A stretch of 57,575 nucleotides of DNA from Caulobacteraceae bacterium (GCA_025450315.1 JANWHQ010000162.1:1-57575); one strand, 5' to 3'; counted from the stretch's first letter, positions 7,913-16,780 are shown. The notes: generated from the sequence alone by a model not told the origin. Program-made: numbers and translations.

Positions 7913-9112
7913 GTGATCCGTTCCCTCAAGATGGACCGCTATATGCTGGAGCTGATGGCCCGGCCAATCCTGGGCTGCATCGTGGTGACCCTGGTCGCCC
8001 AGCTGCTGGAGCGGGTGCTGCACATCATCAACCAGCTGGTGGAAAACGGCGCCCACGTGGGCTTCGTGGTGCAGCTGACCATCAACATCGCGCCCTACTA
8101 CCTGGGCCTGTCGCTGCCGGCGTCGTTCTTCGTGGCCATCTTCATCATCGTGGCCCGGCTCGGGGACGGCAACGAGATCGACGCCCTCCTGGCCAGCGGC
8201 GTCTCGATCAGCCGCCTGGCCCAGCCGTTCATCTACCTGGGCCTGGTGTTCGCCTGTCTGAGCCTGCTGCTGTTCGGCTTCCTGCAGCCTTACGGCCGCT
8301 ACGCCTACGAGGCGGTGCTGAACGCGGCGATCAACGCGGGCTGGAACGCCCAGCTGCAGCCGGAGGTGTTCGTCGATCCGGGCCACGGCTTCACCATCAC
8401 CGCCGACCGCGTCAGCATGAACGGCCGCGACCTGCAGGGCGTGTTCATCCGCCGGCTGAAACCGGACGGCGGCGAGCAGATCACCACCGCCAAGTCGGGC
8501 GTGCTCAACGTCGCGGCCAACGGCCGGCTGGTGCAGCTCAGCGCCTCCAGCGGCCTGGAGCTCGACCAGCCCAAGGGCCAGGCGGGACGGGTGGTGCACT
8601 TCAACAACATCAGCGCCGCCGAACCGGTGGGGGGCGACCAGGGCATGGGCGCGCGCGGCGGCGATCCCGGAGAGCTCACCCTTCTGGAGCTGGCCCACGA
8701 GCTCAGGTCCAAGACCTCGGTGCTTAACAAGCGCGCGGTGGCGGCCGAGCTCTACGGGCGGCTCGCCCGCTCGCTGTCGGTGCCCTTCCTGCCGCTGCTG
8801 GCGATCCCGCTCGGCATGGCCTCCAAGCGCGGACGCCGGGCGCCGGGCCTGATCCTGGCCGGCGTCGTGCTGATCGGCTTCCACCACGCCATCCAGATGG
8901 CCCAGGGCCTGTCCAACACCGGCCGGGTCGAACCGGGGCCCGCCATCGGCGGCATCGCGGTGGTGTTCATCGGCATCTGCCTTTGGCTTTTCCTGTCCAG
9001 CCTGAAACGGCCGGGCGACACCCCCATCACCCGCGCCGTGGCCGCCATCGGCGACGCGGTGCACTGGGCGCGCGAGCTGTTCGCCCAGGAACCCGCAGGC
9101 GCCACCTCTTGA
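7913..9112 (+). CDS. LptF-like permease (YjgP/YjgQ family)
   Basis: Inner-membrane protein of about 399 residues of the YjgP/YjgQ family. N-terminal membrane helices (about residues 15-120) follow the typical MDRYMLELMARP opening, then a periplasmic beta-jellyroll-like region, then C-terminal helices (about 285-375). In the Lpt system LptF and LptG form the permease that, with LptB2, extracts LPS from the inner membrane. The GTG at 7913 has GGGG upstream; the ATG at 7931 is the alternative start. Its stop overlaps the next gene (TTGA). No LptD, LptA, LptC or LptB is nearby, so this may be a paralogue for another lipid rather than the essential LPS gene. Confidence 0.85.
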   Translation: MIRSLKMDRYMLELMARPILGCIVVTLVAQLLERVLHIINQLVENGAHVGFVVQLTINIAPYYLGLSLPASFFVAIFIIVARLGDGNEIDALLASGVSISRLAQPFIYLGLVFACLSLLLFGFLQPYGRYAYEAVLNAAINAGWNAQLQPEVFVDPGHGFTITADRVSMNGRDLQGVFIRRLKPDGGEQITTAKSGVLNVAANGRLVQLSASSGLELDQPKGQAGRVVHFNNISAAEPVGGDQGMGARGGDPGELTLLELAHELRSKTSVLNKRAVAAELYGRLARSLSVPFLPLLAIPLGMASKRGRRAPGLILAGVVLIGFHHAIQMAQGLSNTGRVEPGPAIGGIAVVFIGICLWLFLSSLKRPGDTPITRAVAAIGDAVHWARELFAQEPAGATS

Positions 9113-10173
9113 CGCTCGACCGCTACGTCTTCCGCCTGCTCCTGACCCGCACCGTGGTGGCGGCGGTGGTGCTGGTCTGCCTGGCTCAGGTGCTGGAGCT
9201 GCTGGACGTCACCACCCAGATCCTCGAGCGCGGCCAGGGCATCGCCGGGATCGGCCATTACGCCCTGCTGCGCCTGCCCGGCGACTTCCAGCAGGTGGCG
9301 GCGCTGAGCGTGCTGGTGGGATCGTTGTTCACCTTCACCCAGATGGCGCGCACCAGCGAGATGGTGGTGATCCGGGCCACCGGCGCGAACATCTACCGGG
9401 TGCTGAGGATGATGCTCCCCGTCGCCGTGGGCGTTGCGCTGCTGGACTTCGCCGTCGCCGCCGAGGTGGCGCCGCGCACCCAGGACGCCCTCACCCACTG
9501 GATGGTCGTCACCGCCCCGCCCTCCCAGGCCAAGCCGGCCAAGCCGCACTGGTTCCGGCTGGGCCCGGACCTGGTCATGGTCGGTTCTGACTCCGAGGAC
9601 GGGCGCACCCTGCACGACCTGCGCATCTATCGCCGCGACGCCAACCGGAACCTGGTCCAGGAAGTCGCCGCGCCCCTGGCCACGGCCCAGCCCAGCGGCT
9701 GGCGTCTGCACGGCGCGGTGGTGACCCAGGTCCTCGAGGACCATTCCGACGTCAGCCCGCCCACCGACCAGGACTGGACCACCCCGCTCACCTCCGGCGC
9801 CCTGCAGCGGCTGATCCGGGCCGGCCAGGACGTCTCGCTCAGCGCCGCCTATGGGGCGGTGTCCGGCGCGGGGCCGTCCGACCGAAGTCCGGGCTACTAC
9901 GAGACCCGCCTGAACCGCACCTTCGCCGAGCCCCTGGGGGCCATCGTCATGCTGCTCTTGTCGGCGCCGGCGGCCTTGTCGAGCCTGAGGAGCGACCAGG
10001 CCGTGAGGCTCCTGCTGTTCGGCCTCTCCTCGGGCCTGCTGTTCCTGGTGGCCGACGGCCTCCTGACCGCGCTCGGCGAGACCAGCGCCCTGCCGCCGGT
10101 GCTGGCGGCCTGGAGCGCGCCGGTGGCCTTCACGGCCCTGGCCGTGACCGTATTACTGTCGGCGGAAGGATAG
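9109..10173 (+). CDS. LptG-like permease (YjgP/YjgQ family)
   Basis: Second YjgP/YjgQ protein, 354 residues, beginning MTLDRYVFRLLLTRTVV from a TTG at 9109 that overlaps the stop of the first gene by 4 bases. It has the same layout: N-terminal helices, a periplasmic domain (about residues 125-245) and C-terminal helices including EPLGAIVMLLLSAPAAL. The tight overlap and domain symmetry support a heterodimer with the preceding protein. The GNAT-fold gene follows after 15 bases in the same direction. The export substrate is unresolved: LPS is the family default, a sphingolipid-like lipid is the alternative raised by the neighbour. Confidence 0.86.
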   Translation: MTLDRYVFRLLLTRTVVAAVVLVCLAQVLELLDVTTQILERGQGIAGIGHYALLRLPGDFQQVAALSVLVGSLFTFTQMARTSEMVVIRATGANIYRVLRMMLPVAVGVALLDFAVAAEVAPRTQDALTHWMVVTAPPSQAKPAKPHWFRLGPDLVMVGSDSEDGRTLHDLRIYRRDANRNLVQEVAAPLATAQPSGWRLHGAVVTQVLEDHSDVSPPTDQDWTTPLTSGALQRLIRAGQDVSLSAAYGAVSGAGPSDRSPGYYETRLNRTFAEPLGAIVMLLLSAPAALSSLRSDQAVRLLLFGLSSGLLFLVADGLLTALGETSALPPVLAAWSAPVAFTALAVTVLLSAEG

Positions 10174-10188
10174 AGGGGAGAGAGGCGC

Positions 10189-11325
10189 ATGGGGGCGGTC
10201 GAGATCGTGCCGGTGAGGACCGAGGCCGAGAAGCAGCGCTTCGTGAAAGTGCCGATGCGGCTGGCGGCCAAGGATCCCCATTGGGTCTCGCCCTTGATCA
10301 TGGAGCGCATGGAAGCGCTCACCCCCAAGACCAATCCCCTGTTCGAGCACACCGACGCCCAGCTCTGGATCGCGCGCCGGAACGGCCGGGACGTCGGCCG
10401 GATCAGCGCCCAGATCGACCATCTGGCGCCCAGCGATCCCAGCAATCCCTCCGGCTACTTCGGCATGATCCACGCCGAGGACGATCCGGAGGTGTTCGCC
10501 GCCCTGTTCGCCGTGGCCGAGGCCTGGCTGAGGGAGCGCGGCGTCAGGCTGGCGCTGGGACCCTTCAACCTGTCGATCAACGAGGAGACCGGCCTTCTGG
10601 TCGAGGGCTTCGACACCCCGCCGATGGTGATGATGGGCCACGACCAGCCCCACGTCGCCGGCCGCATCGAGGCGCAGGGCTATGCCAAGATCAAGGACGT
10701 CTACGCCTACAAGGTCGCGACCGCCGCCGACTTCCCCCCCGCCGTGCGCCGGCGGGTGGACCGCGCCATCCCCGCCGGAATCAGCCTGCGCCAGCTGAAC
10801 TTCAAGAACTACGAGCCCGAGGTCCGGGCCATGACCGACATCATGAACGACGCCTGGTCGGACAACTGGGGCCATACCGAGATCACCGAGGCCGAGACGC
10901 GCCAGCTCGCCAAGTCGATGCGGCCGGTGATCAACGAGAAGCTGGTCTGGTTCGCCGACATCGACGGAGAGTCCGCCGGCTTCGGCGTCTGCCTGCCCAA
11001 CGTCAACGAGGCGATCCGCGACCTCGGCGGCAAGCTCCTGCCGTTCGGCTGGGCCACGCTGCTGTGGCGGCTGAAGGTTTCGGGCGTGAAGAGCGGCCGC
11101 GTGCCGCTGATGGGGGTGAAGCGCAAGTTCGCCCGCGACTTCCGCGGCCAGCTTCTGCCCTTCCTGCTGATCGACAAGATGCGCTCGGAGGCCCTGAAGG
11201 CCGGCATCCAGGAGGTCGAGATGTCGTGGATCCTCGAGGACAACAAGCCGATGCGGGCCATCATCGAGGCCGCCGGATCGGACCGCTACAAGACCTACCG
11301 CATCTACCAAAAGCAGCTTGCCTGA
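10189..11325 (+). CDS. Large GNAT-fold acyltransferase-like protein (possible ceramide-synthase-type)
   Basis: Protein of 378 residues of the large GNAT-like family often annotated as hypothetical or N-acetyltransferase. The N-terminal part (VEIVPVRTEAEKQRFVKVPMRLAAKDPHW, then PKTNPLFEHTDAQLWIARRNGRDVGRISAQID) and C-terminal EVEMSWILEDNKPMRAIIEAAG are characteristic. From memory, the bacterial ceramide synthase of Caulobacter belongs to this kind of protein and N-acylates a sphingoid base. Position directly behind an LptFG-like pair would suit lipid acylation and export. The family has other members of unknown function, so the ceramide role is a hypothesis. AGAGAGGCGC precedes the ATG. Confidence 0.7.
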   Translation: MGAVEIVPVRTEAEKQRFVKVPMRLAAKDPHWVSPLIMERMEALTPKTNPLFEHTDAQLWIARRNGRDVGRISAQIDHLAPSDPSNPSGYFGMIHAEDDPEVFAALFAVAEAWLRERGVRLALGPFNLSINEETGLLVEGFDTPPMVMMGHDQPHVAGRIEAQGYAKIKDVYAYKVATAADFPPAVRRRVDRAIPAGISLRQLNFKNYEPEVRAMTDIMNDAWSDNWGHTEITEAETRQLAKSMRPVINEKLVWFADIDGESAGFGVCLPNVNEAIRDLGGKLLPFGWATLLWRLKVSGVKSGRVPLMGVKRKFARDFRGQLLPFLLIDKMRSEALKAGIQEVEMSWILEDNKPMRAIIEAAGSDRYKTYRIYQKQLA

Positions 11326-11413
11326 GGCGCAGGGCTTCCGCCCGCGCGCGCGCTCCCCATCTATTCGCACAAGCTCGGCCATACCGCGCCCCAAGCCTCT
11401 GGAGAGACCGCCG

Positions 11414-12049
11414 GTGAACAGATCAGCCTCCCGCGTGCTTCGCCTTGTCGCCCTGGCCCTGCTGCCCGTGTTGCTGGCGGGTTGCGGGGTCAACGCCATC
11501 CCGTCCAAGCAGGAAGCGGCCAGGGCCGCCTTCGCCAACGTGCAGGCCGCCTACCAGCGCCGCTCCGACCTGATCCCGAACCTGGTCGCCACCGTCCAGG
11601 CCAACGCCCAGCAGGAGCACGCGGTGCTGGTGGACGTCATCAGCGCCCGCGCCCGGGCGACCCAGGTCACCGTCGATCCGTCCAAGCTGAGCGATCCCCA
11701 GGCCATTCAGCGCTACCAGGCCGCCCAGAACTCGCTGTCCGGCGCCCTCGGCCGGCTGATGGTGGTGTCCGAGAAGTATCCGGACCTGAAGTCCAACGAG
11801 AACTTCCTGACCCTGCAGTCCCAGCTCGAGGGCACCGAGAACCGGATCGAGATCGCGCGGCGCGACTACAACGCCGCGGTGCAGGACTACAACACCACCC
11901 TGCGGGTCTTCCCGACCGTGATCTGGGCCAAGACCATGTACGGCGCCGAACGGCCGATGCAGCCGTTCGAGGCCACCCCGACCGCGCAGAACGCTCCGGC
12001 GGTGAGCTTCAACCTCGGCTACGCCTCCTCCGCTCCGGCTGCGAAATGA
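11414..12049 (+). CDS. lemA: LemA-family lipoprotein
   Basis: LemA protein of 211 residues. The GTG at 11414 is chosen because it starts a lipoprotein signal (LVALALLPVLLAGC, lipobox LLAGC, acylated Cys about residue 21); GGAGAGACCGCC lies upstream. The mature part has the LemA core: FANVQAAYQRRSDLIPNLV, then LKSNENFLTLQSQLEGTENRI and ARRDYNAAVQDYN, mostly helical. LemA proteins have no agreed enzymatic role and regularly pair with TPM-domain proteins, as here: the stop overlaps the next start (ATGA). Confidence 0.94.
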   Translation: MNRSASRVLRLVALALLPVLLAGCGVNAIPSKQEAARAAFANVQAAYQRRSDLIPNLVATVQANAQQEHAVLVDVISARARATQVTVDPSKLSDPQAIQRYQAAQNSLSGALGRLMVVSEKYPDLKSNENFLTLQSQLEGTENRIEIARRDYNAAVQDYNTTLRVFPTVIWAKTMYGAERPMQPFEATPTAQNAPAVSFNLGYASSAPAAK

Positions 12050-12882
12050 GCGCCGCGGGGAAGCCCGGCCGCCGGCCGGGAAGGGAGCTGACGGCCGCTG
12101 CGTTCGCCTTCCTGTTCGCCCTCGTCACGCTGGCCGCCGCCCATGCCGCGCCGACCTTCCCGCCCTTGACCGGGCGGGTGGTGGATGAGGCCCATGTGCT
12201 GTCGGCCGCCGCCCAGCAGCAGCTGACCTCCGAGCTCGCCGACTTGGAGGCCAAGACCGGGCGGCAGGTGGTGGTGGTCACCTTGCCCTCGCTGCAGGGC
12301 GACGCCATCGACGATTACGGCTACCAGCTCGGCCGCGCCTGGGGCATCGGCCAGAAGGGGCAGAACAACGGCGCGCTGTTCATCATCGTCCCCTCCGAGC
12401 ACAAGGTGCGCATCGAGGTCGGCTACGGCCTGGAGCCGGTGCTGACCGACGCCCTCTCCAGCGTGATCCTGCAGGAGAAGGTGCTGCCCAGATTCCGCGC
12501 CGGCGATGTCCAGGGCGGCGTCGTCGACGGGACCGCGGCCATCGTCCAGCAGCTCGGCCTGCCCGACGAACAGGCTCGCCAGAACGTGGCCCAGGCCGAG
12601 GCCGCGCCGGTGCGCCGGCATCACGAGTCGCCGGTCTCGATCATCTTCACCGTGGTGATCCTGTTCTGGGTGCTGTCGGCCTTCGTGGGCGCCCTGGGCG
12701 GCCGGCGCCGCGGCGCCGGCGGGCTGTCGTCCTGGTGGCTGCTGCCGCTGATCTTCTCGTCGGGCTCGCGCGGCTGGGGCCAGGGCGGCGGAGGCTTCGG
12801 CGGAGGCGGCGGCTTCGGCGGGGGCGGTTTCAGCGGCGGCGGCGGCTCGTTCGGCGGCGGCGGCGCTTCGGGGAGCTGGTGA
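12046..12882 (+). CDS. TPM-domain (YgcG-type) membrane protein with glycine-rich tail
   Basis: Protein of 278 residues with an N-terminal signal (AFAFLFALVTLAAAHA), a TPM domain (about 40-185: GRVVDEAHVLS, then VVVVTLPSLQGDAIDDYGYQLGRAWGIG and VRIEVGYGLEPVLTDA), one membrane segment (about 205-225) and a long Gly/Ser/Phe low-complexity tail ending SGSW. TPM domains act in envelope assembly or photosystem repair in other organisms; the role here is unknown. The tail may be extracytoplasmic or cytoplasmic, depending on topology. Overlaps lemA by 4 bases and is followed 1 base later by a second TPM gene. Confidence 0.92.
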   Translation: MSAAGKPGRRPGRELTAAAFAFLFALVTLAAAHAAPTFPPLTGRVVDEAHVLSAAAQQQLTSELADLEAKTGRQVVVVTLPSLQGDAIDDYGYQLGRAWGIGQKGQNNGALFIIVPSEHKVRIEVGYGLEPVLTDALSSVILQEKVLPRFRAGDVQGGVVDGTAAIVQQLGLPDEQARQNVAQAEAAPVRRHHESPVSIIFTVVILFWVLSAFVGALGGRRRGAGGLSSWWLLPLIFSSGSRGWGQGGGGFGGGGGFGGGGFSGGGGSFGGGGASGSW

Positions 12883-12883
12883 G

Positions 12884-13576
12884 ATGCTGCTGAGCCAATC
12901 CGACCACGACCGCATCAAGGCGGCCGTCGACGAGGCCGAGAGGCGCACCTCGGGCGAGATCGTCAGCGTCCTGGCCCGCGAGTGCTCTGAATACTGGGAG
13001 GTGCCCCTGGTCTGGGCCGCGGCCATCGCCCTGATCCCGCCGCTGGCGGCGCTGCTGCTGGGGCTGGGACCGCAGCTCGTGACCCTGCTGACCGGCGGCT
13101 GGATCGACGCCAACGCCGGCGGCGCGGACGGCGCCATCGGCCGGGCGCTGATCGCCTATGCGGTGCTGCAGGCGGCGCTGTTCGTGGTCGTGGCCCTGGT
13201 CGTCTCGATCCCCGGCGTCCGGCGGCTCCTGACCCCAAGGGCGCTGAAGCGGGAGCGGGTGCACCGGCGGGCGCTCGAGCAGTTCATGACCCGCGCCTAT
13301 CACCTGACCGACCACGACACCGGCGTCCTGATCTTCGCGTCCTTGGGCGAGCGCCAGGCCATCGTCCTGGCCGACGACGGGGTGGCGTCCAAGGTCGGGG
13401 CGGCGGAATGGAAATCGGTGGTCGACGCCCTGGTCGCCGGCATGAGGGCGAACGACCCCGGCGACGGCTTCGTGCGCGCCATCGGCCGGGCGACCGACAT
13501 CCTGGCCGCCCACTGCCCGCGACAGCCCGGCGACCATAACCAGCTGCCCGACACGGTCATCGAACTGGAGTTCTGA
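12884..13576 (+). CDS. TPM-domain membrane protein
   Basis: Protein of 230 residues whose TPM-like sequence is interrupted by two hydrophobic segments. The start LLSQSDHDRIKAAVDEAERRTSGEIVSVLAREC is the TPM N-terminal strand-helix unit; membrane helices occupy about residues 43-70 and 90-112; the second half (HLTDHDTGVLIFASLGERQAIVLADDGVASKV) is the rest of the fold. It has no signal peptide or glycine tail, unlike its neighbour. Third gene of the lemA unit; the three products probably act together at the inner membrane. Confidence 0.88.
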   Translation: MLLSQSDHDRIKAAVDEAERRTSGEIVSVLARECSEYWEVPLVWAAAIALIPPLAALLLGLGPQLVTLLTGGWIDANAGGADGAIGRALIAYAVLQAALFVVVALVVSIPGVRRLLTPRALKRERVHRRALEQFMTRAYHLTDHDTGVLIFASLGERQAIVLADDGVASKVGAAEWKSVVDALVAGMRANDPGDGFVRAIGRATDILAAHCPRQPGDHNQLPDTVIELEF

Positions 13577-13635
13577 GGCGCAGGCTTCCTCGGGGCGCCC
13601 GCAAGGGCCTATGCTGGGGCGCTCGGAGGTGAGCC

Positions 13636-15246
13636 ATGGCTTATGGCGCTGTGGAAAGGCCGGTTGGCGCGGCGGAGGAGATCGGAACCCTCCCGCCGCG
13701 CGGCGAAGAGGTGCTGACGCCAGAGGCGCTGACCCTGCTCGCGGAACTGCACCGCAAGTTCGACGCCCAGCGGCGGGAGCTGCTCGACCTCAGGCTGGAG
13801 CGCCAGGCGCGCTTCGACATGGGCGAGCGGCCCGATTTCCTGGACGAGACCGCCGCCATCCGCGCCGGCGACTGGAAGGTCGGCCCCATTCCCTCGGACC
13901 TGATCGACCGGCGGGTCGAGATCACCGGGCCGGTCGACCGCAAGATGATCATCAACGCCCTGAACTCGGGCGCGCGGGTGTTCATGGCCGACTTCGAGGA
14001 CGCGACCTCGCCGACCTGGGAGAACCTGATCGAGGGCCAGGTGAACCTGAAGGACCGCTGGACGGGCCGGCTCGACTTCACCGACCCCTCCTCGGGCAAA
14101 CATTACGCCCTCTCGGAAAGCCCCGCCGTGCTGCTGGTCCGCCCCCGCGGCTGGCACCTGCCCGAAGCGCATGTGCACGTCGACGGCCAGGAAGTGTCCG
14201 GAAGCCTGTTCGACTTCGCCGTCTATTTCGCCAACAACGCCAAGGCCGCCCTGGCCCAGGGCTCGGGACCCTATTTCTACCTGCCCAAGATGGAGAGCCA
14301 TCTGGAGGCGAGGCTCTGGAACGAGGTGTTCCTGCACGCCCAGCATGCGCTGGGCCTGCCGGCCGGGACCGTCAAGGCGACGGTGCTGATCGAGACCCTG
14401 CCCGCGGCCTTCGAGATGGACGAGATTCTCTACGAGCTGAAGGACCACATCACCGGCCTGAACTGCGGGCGGTGGGACTACATCTTCTCCTACATCAAGC
14501 GCCTGGGCCGCCGGACCGAGTATCTGACGCCGGACCGCTCGGTGATGACCATGTCGGACGCCTTCCTGCATGCCTATTCGCTGCAGCTGATCCGCACCTG
14601 CCACCGCCGAGGCGCCTTCGCCATGGGCGGCATGGCGGCCCAGATCCCGGTCAAGGGCGACCGCTCGGCCAACGAGACCGCCTTCGCCCGCGTGCGGGCC
14701 GACAAGGAGCGCGAGGCCTCCGACGGCCATGACGGCACCTGGGTGGCGCATCCGGACATGGTGGGACTGGCCATGGAGGTGTTCGACCATCTGATGCCGG
14801 GGCCAAACCAGTTGAAACGGCTGCGCGAAGACGTCAGCATCAGCCGCGACGACATGCTGAAGGTGCATGGGGGACCCAGGACCGAGCGGGGCCTGCGCGA
14901 GAACATCCGCGTGGGCGTCCAGTACATCGAGGCCTGGCTGAGGGGCCGGGGCGCGGTGCCGCTCTACAACCTGATGGAGGATGCCGCGACCGCCGAGATC
15001 AGCCGCGCCCAGGTCTGGCAGTGGATCCGGCTCAGGGCCGCCATGGACGACGGGCGCACCGTCACCCGCGGCCTGTTCGAGCAGGTGATGGCCGACGAGA
15101 TGAGCCAGCTGAAGAGGACCCTGGGCCCCGAGATCTACGACCACGGCCGCTTCCCCGAGGCGATCAAGCTGTTCGTCGACATGAGCCTGGCGGAGGACTT
15201 CGAGGAGTTCCTTACTCTGCCGGCCTACCGGATGCTGGAGAACTGA
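13636..15246 (+). CDS. aceB: Malate synthase A
   Basis: Enzyme of 536 residues condensing glyoxylate and acetyl-CoA to malate in the glyoxylate bypass. The length and sequence are those of isoform A: GARVFMADFEDATSPTWEN, the substrate-loop segment LNCGRWDYIFSYIKRLG, and the C-terminal LYNLMEDAATAEISRAQVWQW. CGGAGGTGAGCC precedes the ATG. Isocitrate lyase is not in the window. The stop overlaps the next start (TGATG), although the following cytochrome b has no obvious metabolic link. Confidence 0.96.
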   Translation: MAYGAVERPVGAAEEIGTLPPRGEEVLTPEALTLLAELHRKFDAQRRELLDLRLERQARFDMGERPDFLDETAAIRAGDWKVGPIPSDLIDRRVEITGPVDRKMIINALNSGARVFMADFEDATSPTWENLIEGQVNLKDRWTGRLDFTDPSSGKHYALSESPAVLLVRPRGWHLPEAHVHVDGQEVSGSLFDFAVYFANNAKAALAQGSGPYFYLPKMESHLEARLWNEVFLHAQHALGLPAGTVKATVLIETLPAAFEMDEILYELKDHITGLNCGRWDYIFSYIKRLGRRTEYLTPDRSVMTMSDAFLHAYSLQLIRTCHRRGAFAMGGMAAQIPVKGDRSANETAFARVRADKEREASDGHDGTWVAHPDMVGLAMEVFDHLMPGPNQLKRLREDVSISRDDMLKVHGGPRTERGLRENIRVGVQYIEAWLRGRGAVPLYNLMEDAATAEISRAQVWQWIRLRAAMDDGRTVTRGLFEQVMADEMSQLKRTLGPEIYDHGRFPEAIKLFVDMSLAEDFEEFLTLPAYRMLEN

Positions 15247-15962
15247 TGGCGCGCCGCGAGACCTTCCATCGCCACGCCCTGATCGTGCGGCTGACGCACT
15301 GGATCAACGTGGTCTGCATCGCCGTCATGCTGATGAGCGGCTTCCAGATCTTCAACGCCCACCGCGCGCTCTACTGGGGCCTGAAGGGCGCCGACGCGGA
15401 TCACCACTGGTTCGCCCTGCCGAAGGGCTTTCCGGCCTGGGCCACCATCCCGAGCTGGCAGGACCTGGCGACGGGGCGGACCTGGCACTTCGCCTTCGCC
15501 TGGATCTTCCTGATCAACGGGGTGATCTACCTGCTATTCGGCCTGCTGAGCGGCCATTTCCGGCGCGACTTCCTGCCGGGGCGCGACCAGTTGCGCGGCA
15601 TCGGCCATACGATCTGGGATCACCTTCGCCTGAAGTTCCCCAAGGGCGAGGAGGCGCGCCGCTACAACGTGCTGCAGAAGTTCGCCTACATCGGCATCGT
15701 CATCGTGCTGCCGTTCATGCTGCTGACCGGCCTGACCCTGTCGCCCGGCATGGACACCGCGGCGCCATGGCTGCTGGCGGTGTTCGGCGGGCGCCAATCG
15801 GCGCGCAGCCTGCATTTCATCCTGGCCTGGTCGATCGTCGCCTTCGTGGCCATCCACCTGATCGCCGTGCTGGCCGCCGGGCCGATCAACGAGATCGGAT
15901 CGATGATCACCGGCCGCTACGCCATCGAGCCGGAGATCGAACCCGAAGAGGAAAAGCCGTGA
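15246..15962 (+). CDS. Cytochrome b561-type membrane subunit
   Basis: Integral membrane protein of 238 residues with about four helices and the His pattern of di-haem cytochrome b561-type subunits (HWINVVCIAVMLMSGFQIF, HFAFAWIFLINGVIYL, HFILAWSIVAFVAIHLIAV). It begins FHRHALIVRLTHWIN, the usual opening of this family. The next gene, overlapping by 4 bases (GTGA), is a periplasmic molybdopterin oxidoreductase, so this subunit most likely anchors it and links it to the quinone pool, much as YedZ serves YedY (MsrQ/MsrP), although it is a different cytochrome family. Confidence 0.88.
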   Translation: MARRETFHRHALIVRLTHWINVVCIAVMLMSGFQIFNAHRALYWGLKGADADHHWFALPKGFPAWATIPSWQDLATGRTWHFAFAWIFLINGVIYLLFGLLSGHFRRDFLPGRDQLRGIGHTIWDHLRLKFPKGEEARRYNVLQKFAYIGIVIVLPFMLLTGLTLSPGMDTAAPWLLAVFGGRQSARSLHFILAWSIVAFVAIHLIAVLAAGPINEIGSMITGRYAIEPEIEPEEEKP

Positions 15963-16732
15963 GCGACCTGGTGCGTCTTTCCCGCCGGACGGCGCTGATC
16001 GGGGCGGCGGGGGCCGGCGGGCTACTGCTGACCGGCTGCGACCGGCTCTCGCGCAGCGCCAGCTTCCAGCGCGTGCTGGCGACGGCCGGACGGCTGGACA
16101 TGGGCGTCCAGAGGTTCCTGCTGTCGGGCGACCAGCTGGCGCCGGAATACACCCGGGCGGAGGTGTCGCCGTGGTTCAAGCCGAACGGCTCCTTCACCGG
16201 CACCACCGACGACTACAAGCGCATGCTCGACGACAACTTCGCCAGCTACCGCCTGAGCGTGGGCGGGCTGGTGCGCCATCCGCTGAGCCTCTCGCTGGCC
16301 GAGCTGAAGGCCCTGCCGGCCCGGAGCCAGATCACCCGCCACGACTGCGTGGAGGGCTGGAGCGCCATCGGCGGCTGGACGGGCGTGCCGCTCAGCCTGT
16401 TGCTGACCTCGGCGGGGTTGCTGCCCCAGGCGCGCTACATCGTCTTCCACTGCGCCGACAACCTCGGCGGCGGTCCGGGCGGGCTCTATTACGAGAGCAT
16501 CGACCTCAAGGACGCCTTCCACCCCCAGACCATCATGGCCTACGCCATGAACGGCCAGCCCCTGCCGGTGCCGCACGGCGCGCCCCTGCGGCTCAGGCTC
16601 GAGCGCCAGCTCGGCTACAAGATGGCCAAGTACGTCATGGGCATCGAGGCGGTGGCCAGCTACGCCCACCTGGGTTCGGGCCGGGGCGGGTTCTGGGAGG
16701 ACCGGGGCTATCAATGGTACGCGGGCATTTGA
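15959..16732 (+). CDS. Periplasmic molybdopterin oxidoreductase (sulfite oxidase/MsrP-like)
   Basis: Protein of 257 residues in the sulfite oxidase superfamily. It starts at a GTG with a Tat-type leader (LSRRTALIGAAGAGGLLLTGC), which also gives a possible lipobox. The molybdenum-ligand cysteine is in ITRHDCVEGWSAIGGWTGVPL, followed by IVFHCADN and YAMNGQPLPVPHGAPLRL. It is short and lacks the C-terminal dimerisation domain of sulfite oxidases, closer to YedY/MsrP. Electron transfer is likely via the upstream cytochrome b. The moa cofactor genes directly follow, consistent with cofactor need. The substrate is unknown (sulfoxide, sulfite or other). Confidence 0.87.
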   Translation: MSDLVRLSRRTALIGAAGAGGLLLTGCDRLSRSASFQRVLATAGRLDMGVQRFLLSGDQLAPEYTRAEVSPWFKPNGSFTGTTDDYKRMLDDNFASYRLSVGGLVRHPLSLSLAELKALPARSQITRHDCVEGWSAIGGWTGVPLSLLLTSAGLLPQARYIVFHCADNLGGGPGGLYYESIDLKDAFHPQTIMAYAMNGQPLPVPHGAPLRLRLERQLGYKMAKYVMGIEAVASYAHLGSGRGGFWEDRGYQWYAGI

Positions 16733-16739
16733 GCCGAAG

Positions 16740-16780
16740 CGTCATCCCGGAAAGCCACGCCGGCGGCGCCCGGGATGACG
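16740..16780. repeat. Palindromic element CGTCATCCCGG ... CCGGGATGACG
   Basis: Perfect 11-bp inverted repeat (16740-16750 and 16770-16780) around a 19-base GC-rich centre, in the gap between the oxidoreductase and moaA. Elements of the form GTCATCCCGG...CCGGGATGAC are dispersed through many alphaproteobacterial genomes. It may act as a transcript-end hairpin; no T-run follows. Confidence 0.6.

Noticed and set aside
12780..12880. Glycine-codon repeats as a CRISPR-like or VNTR array
   Set aside because: The repeats encode the Gly-rich tail of the TPM protein in frame and vary in length.
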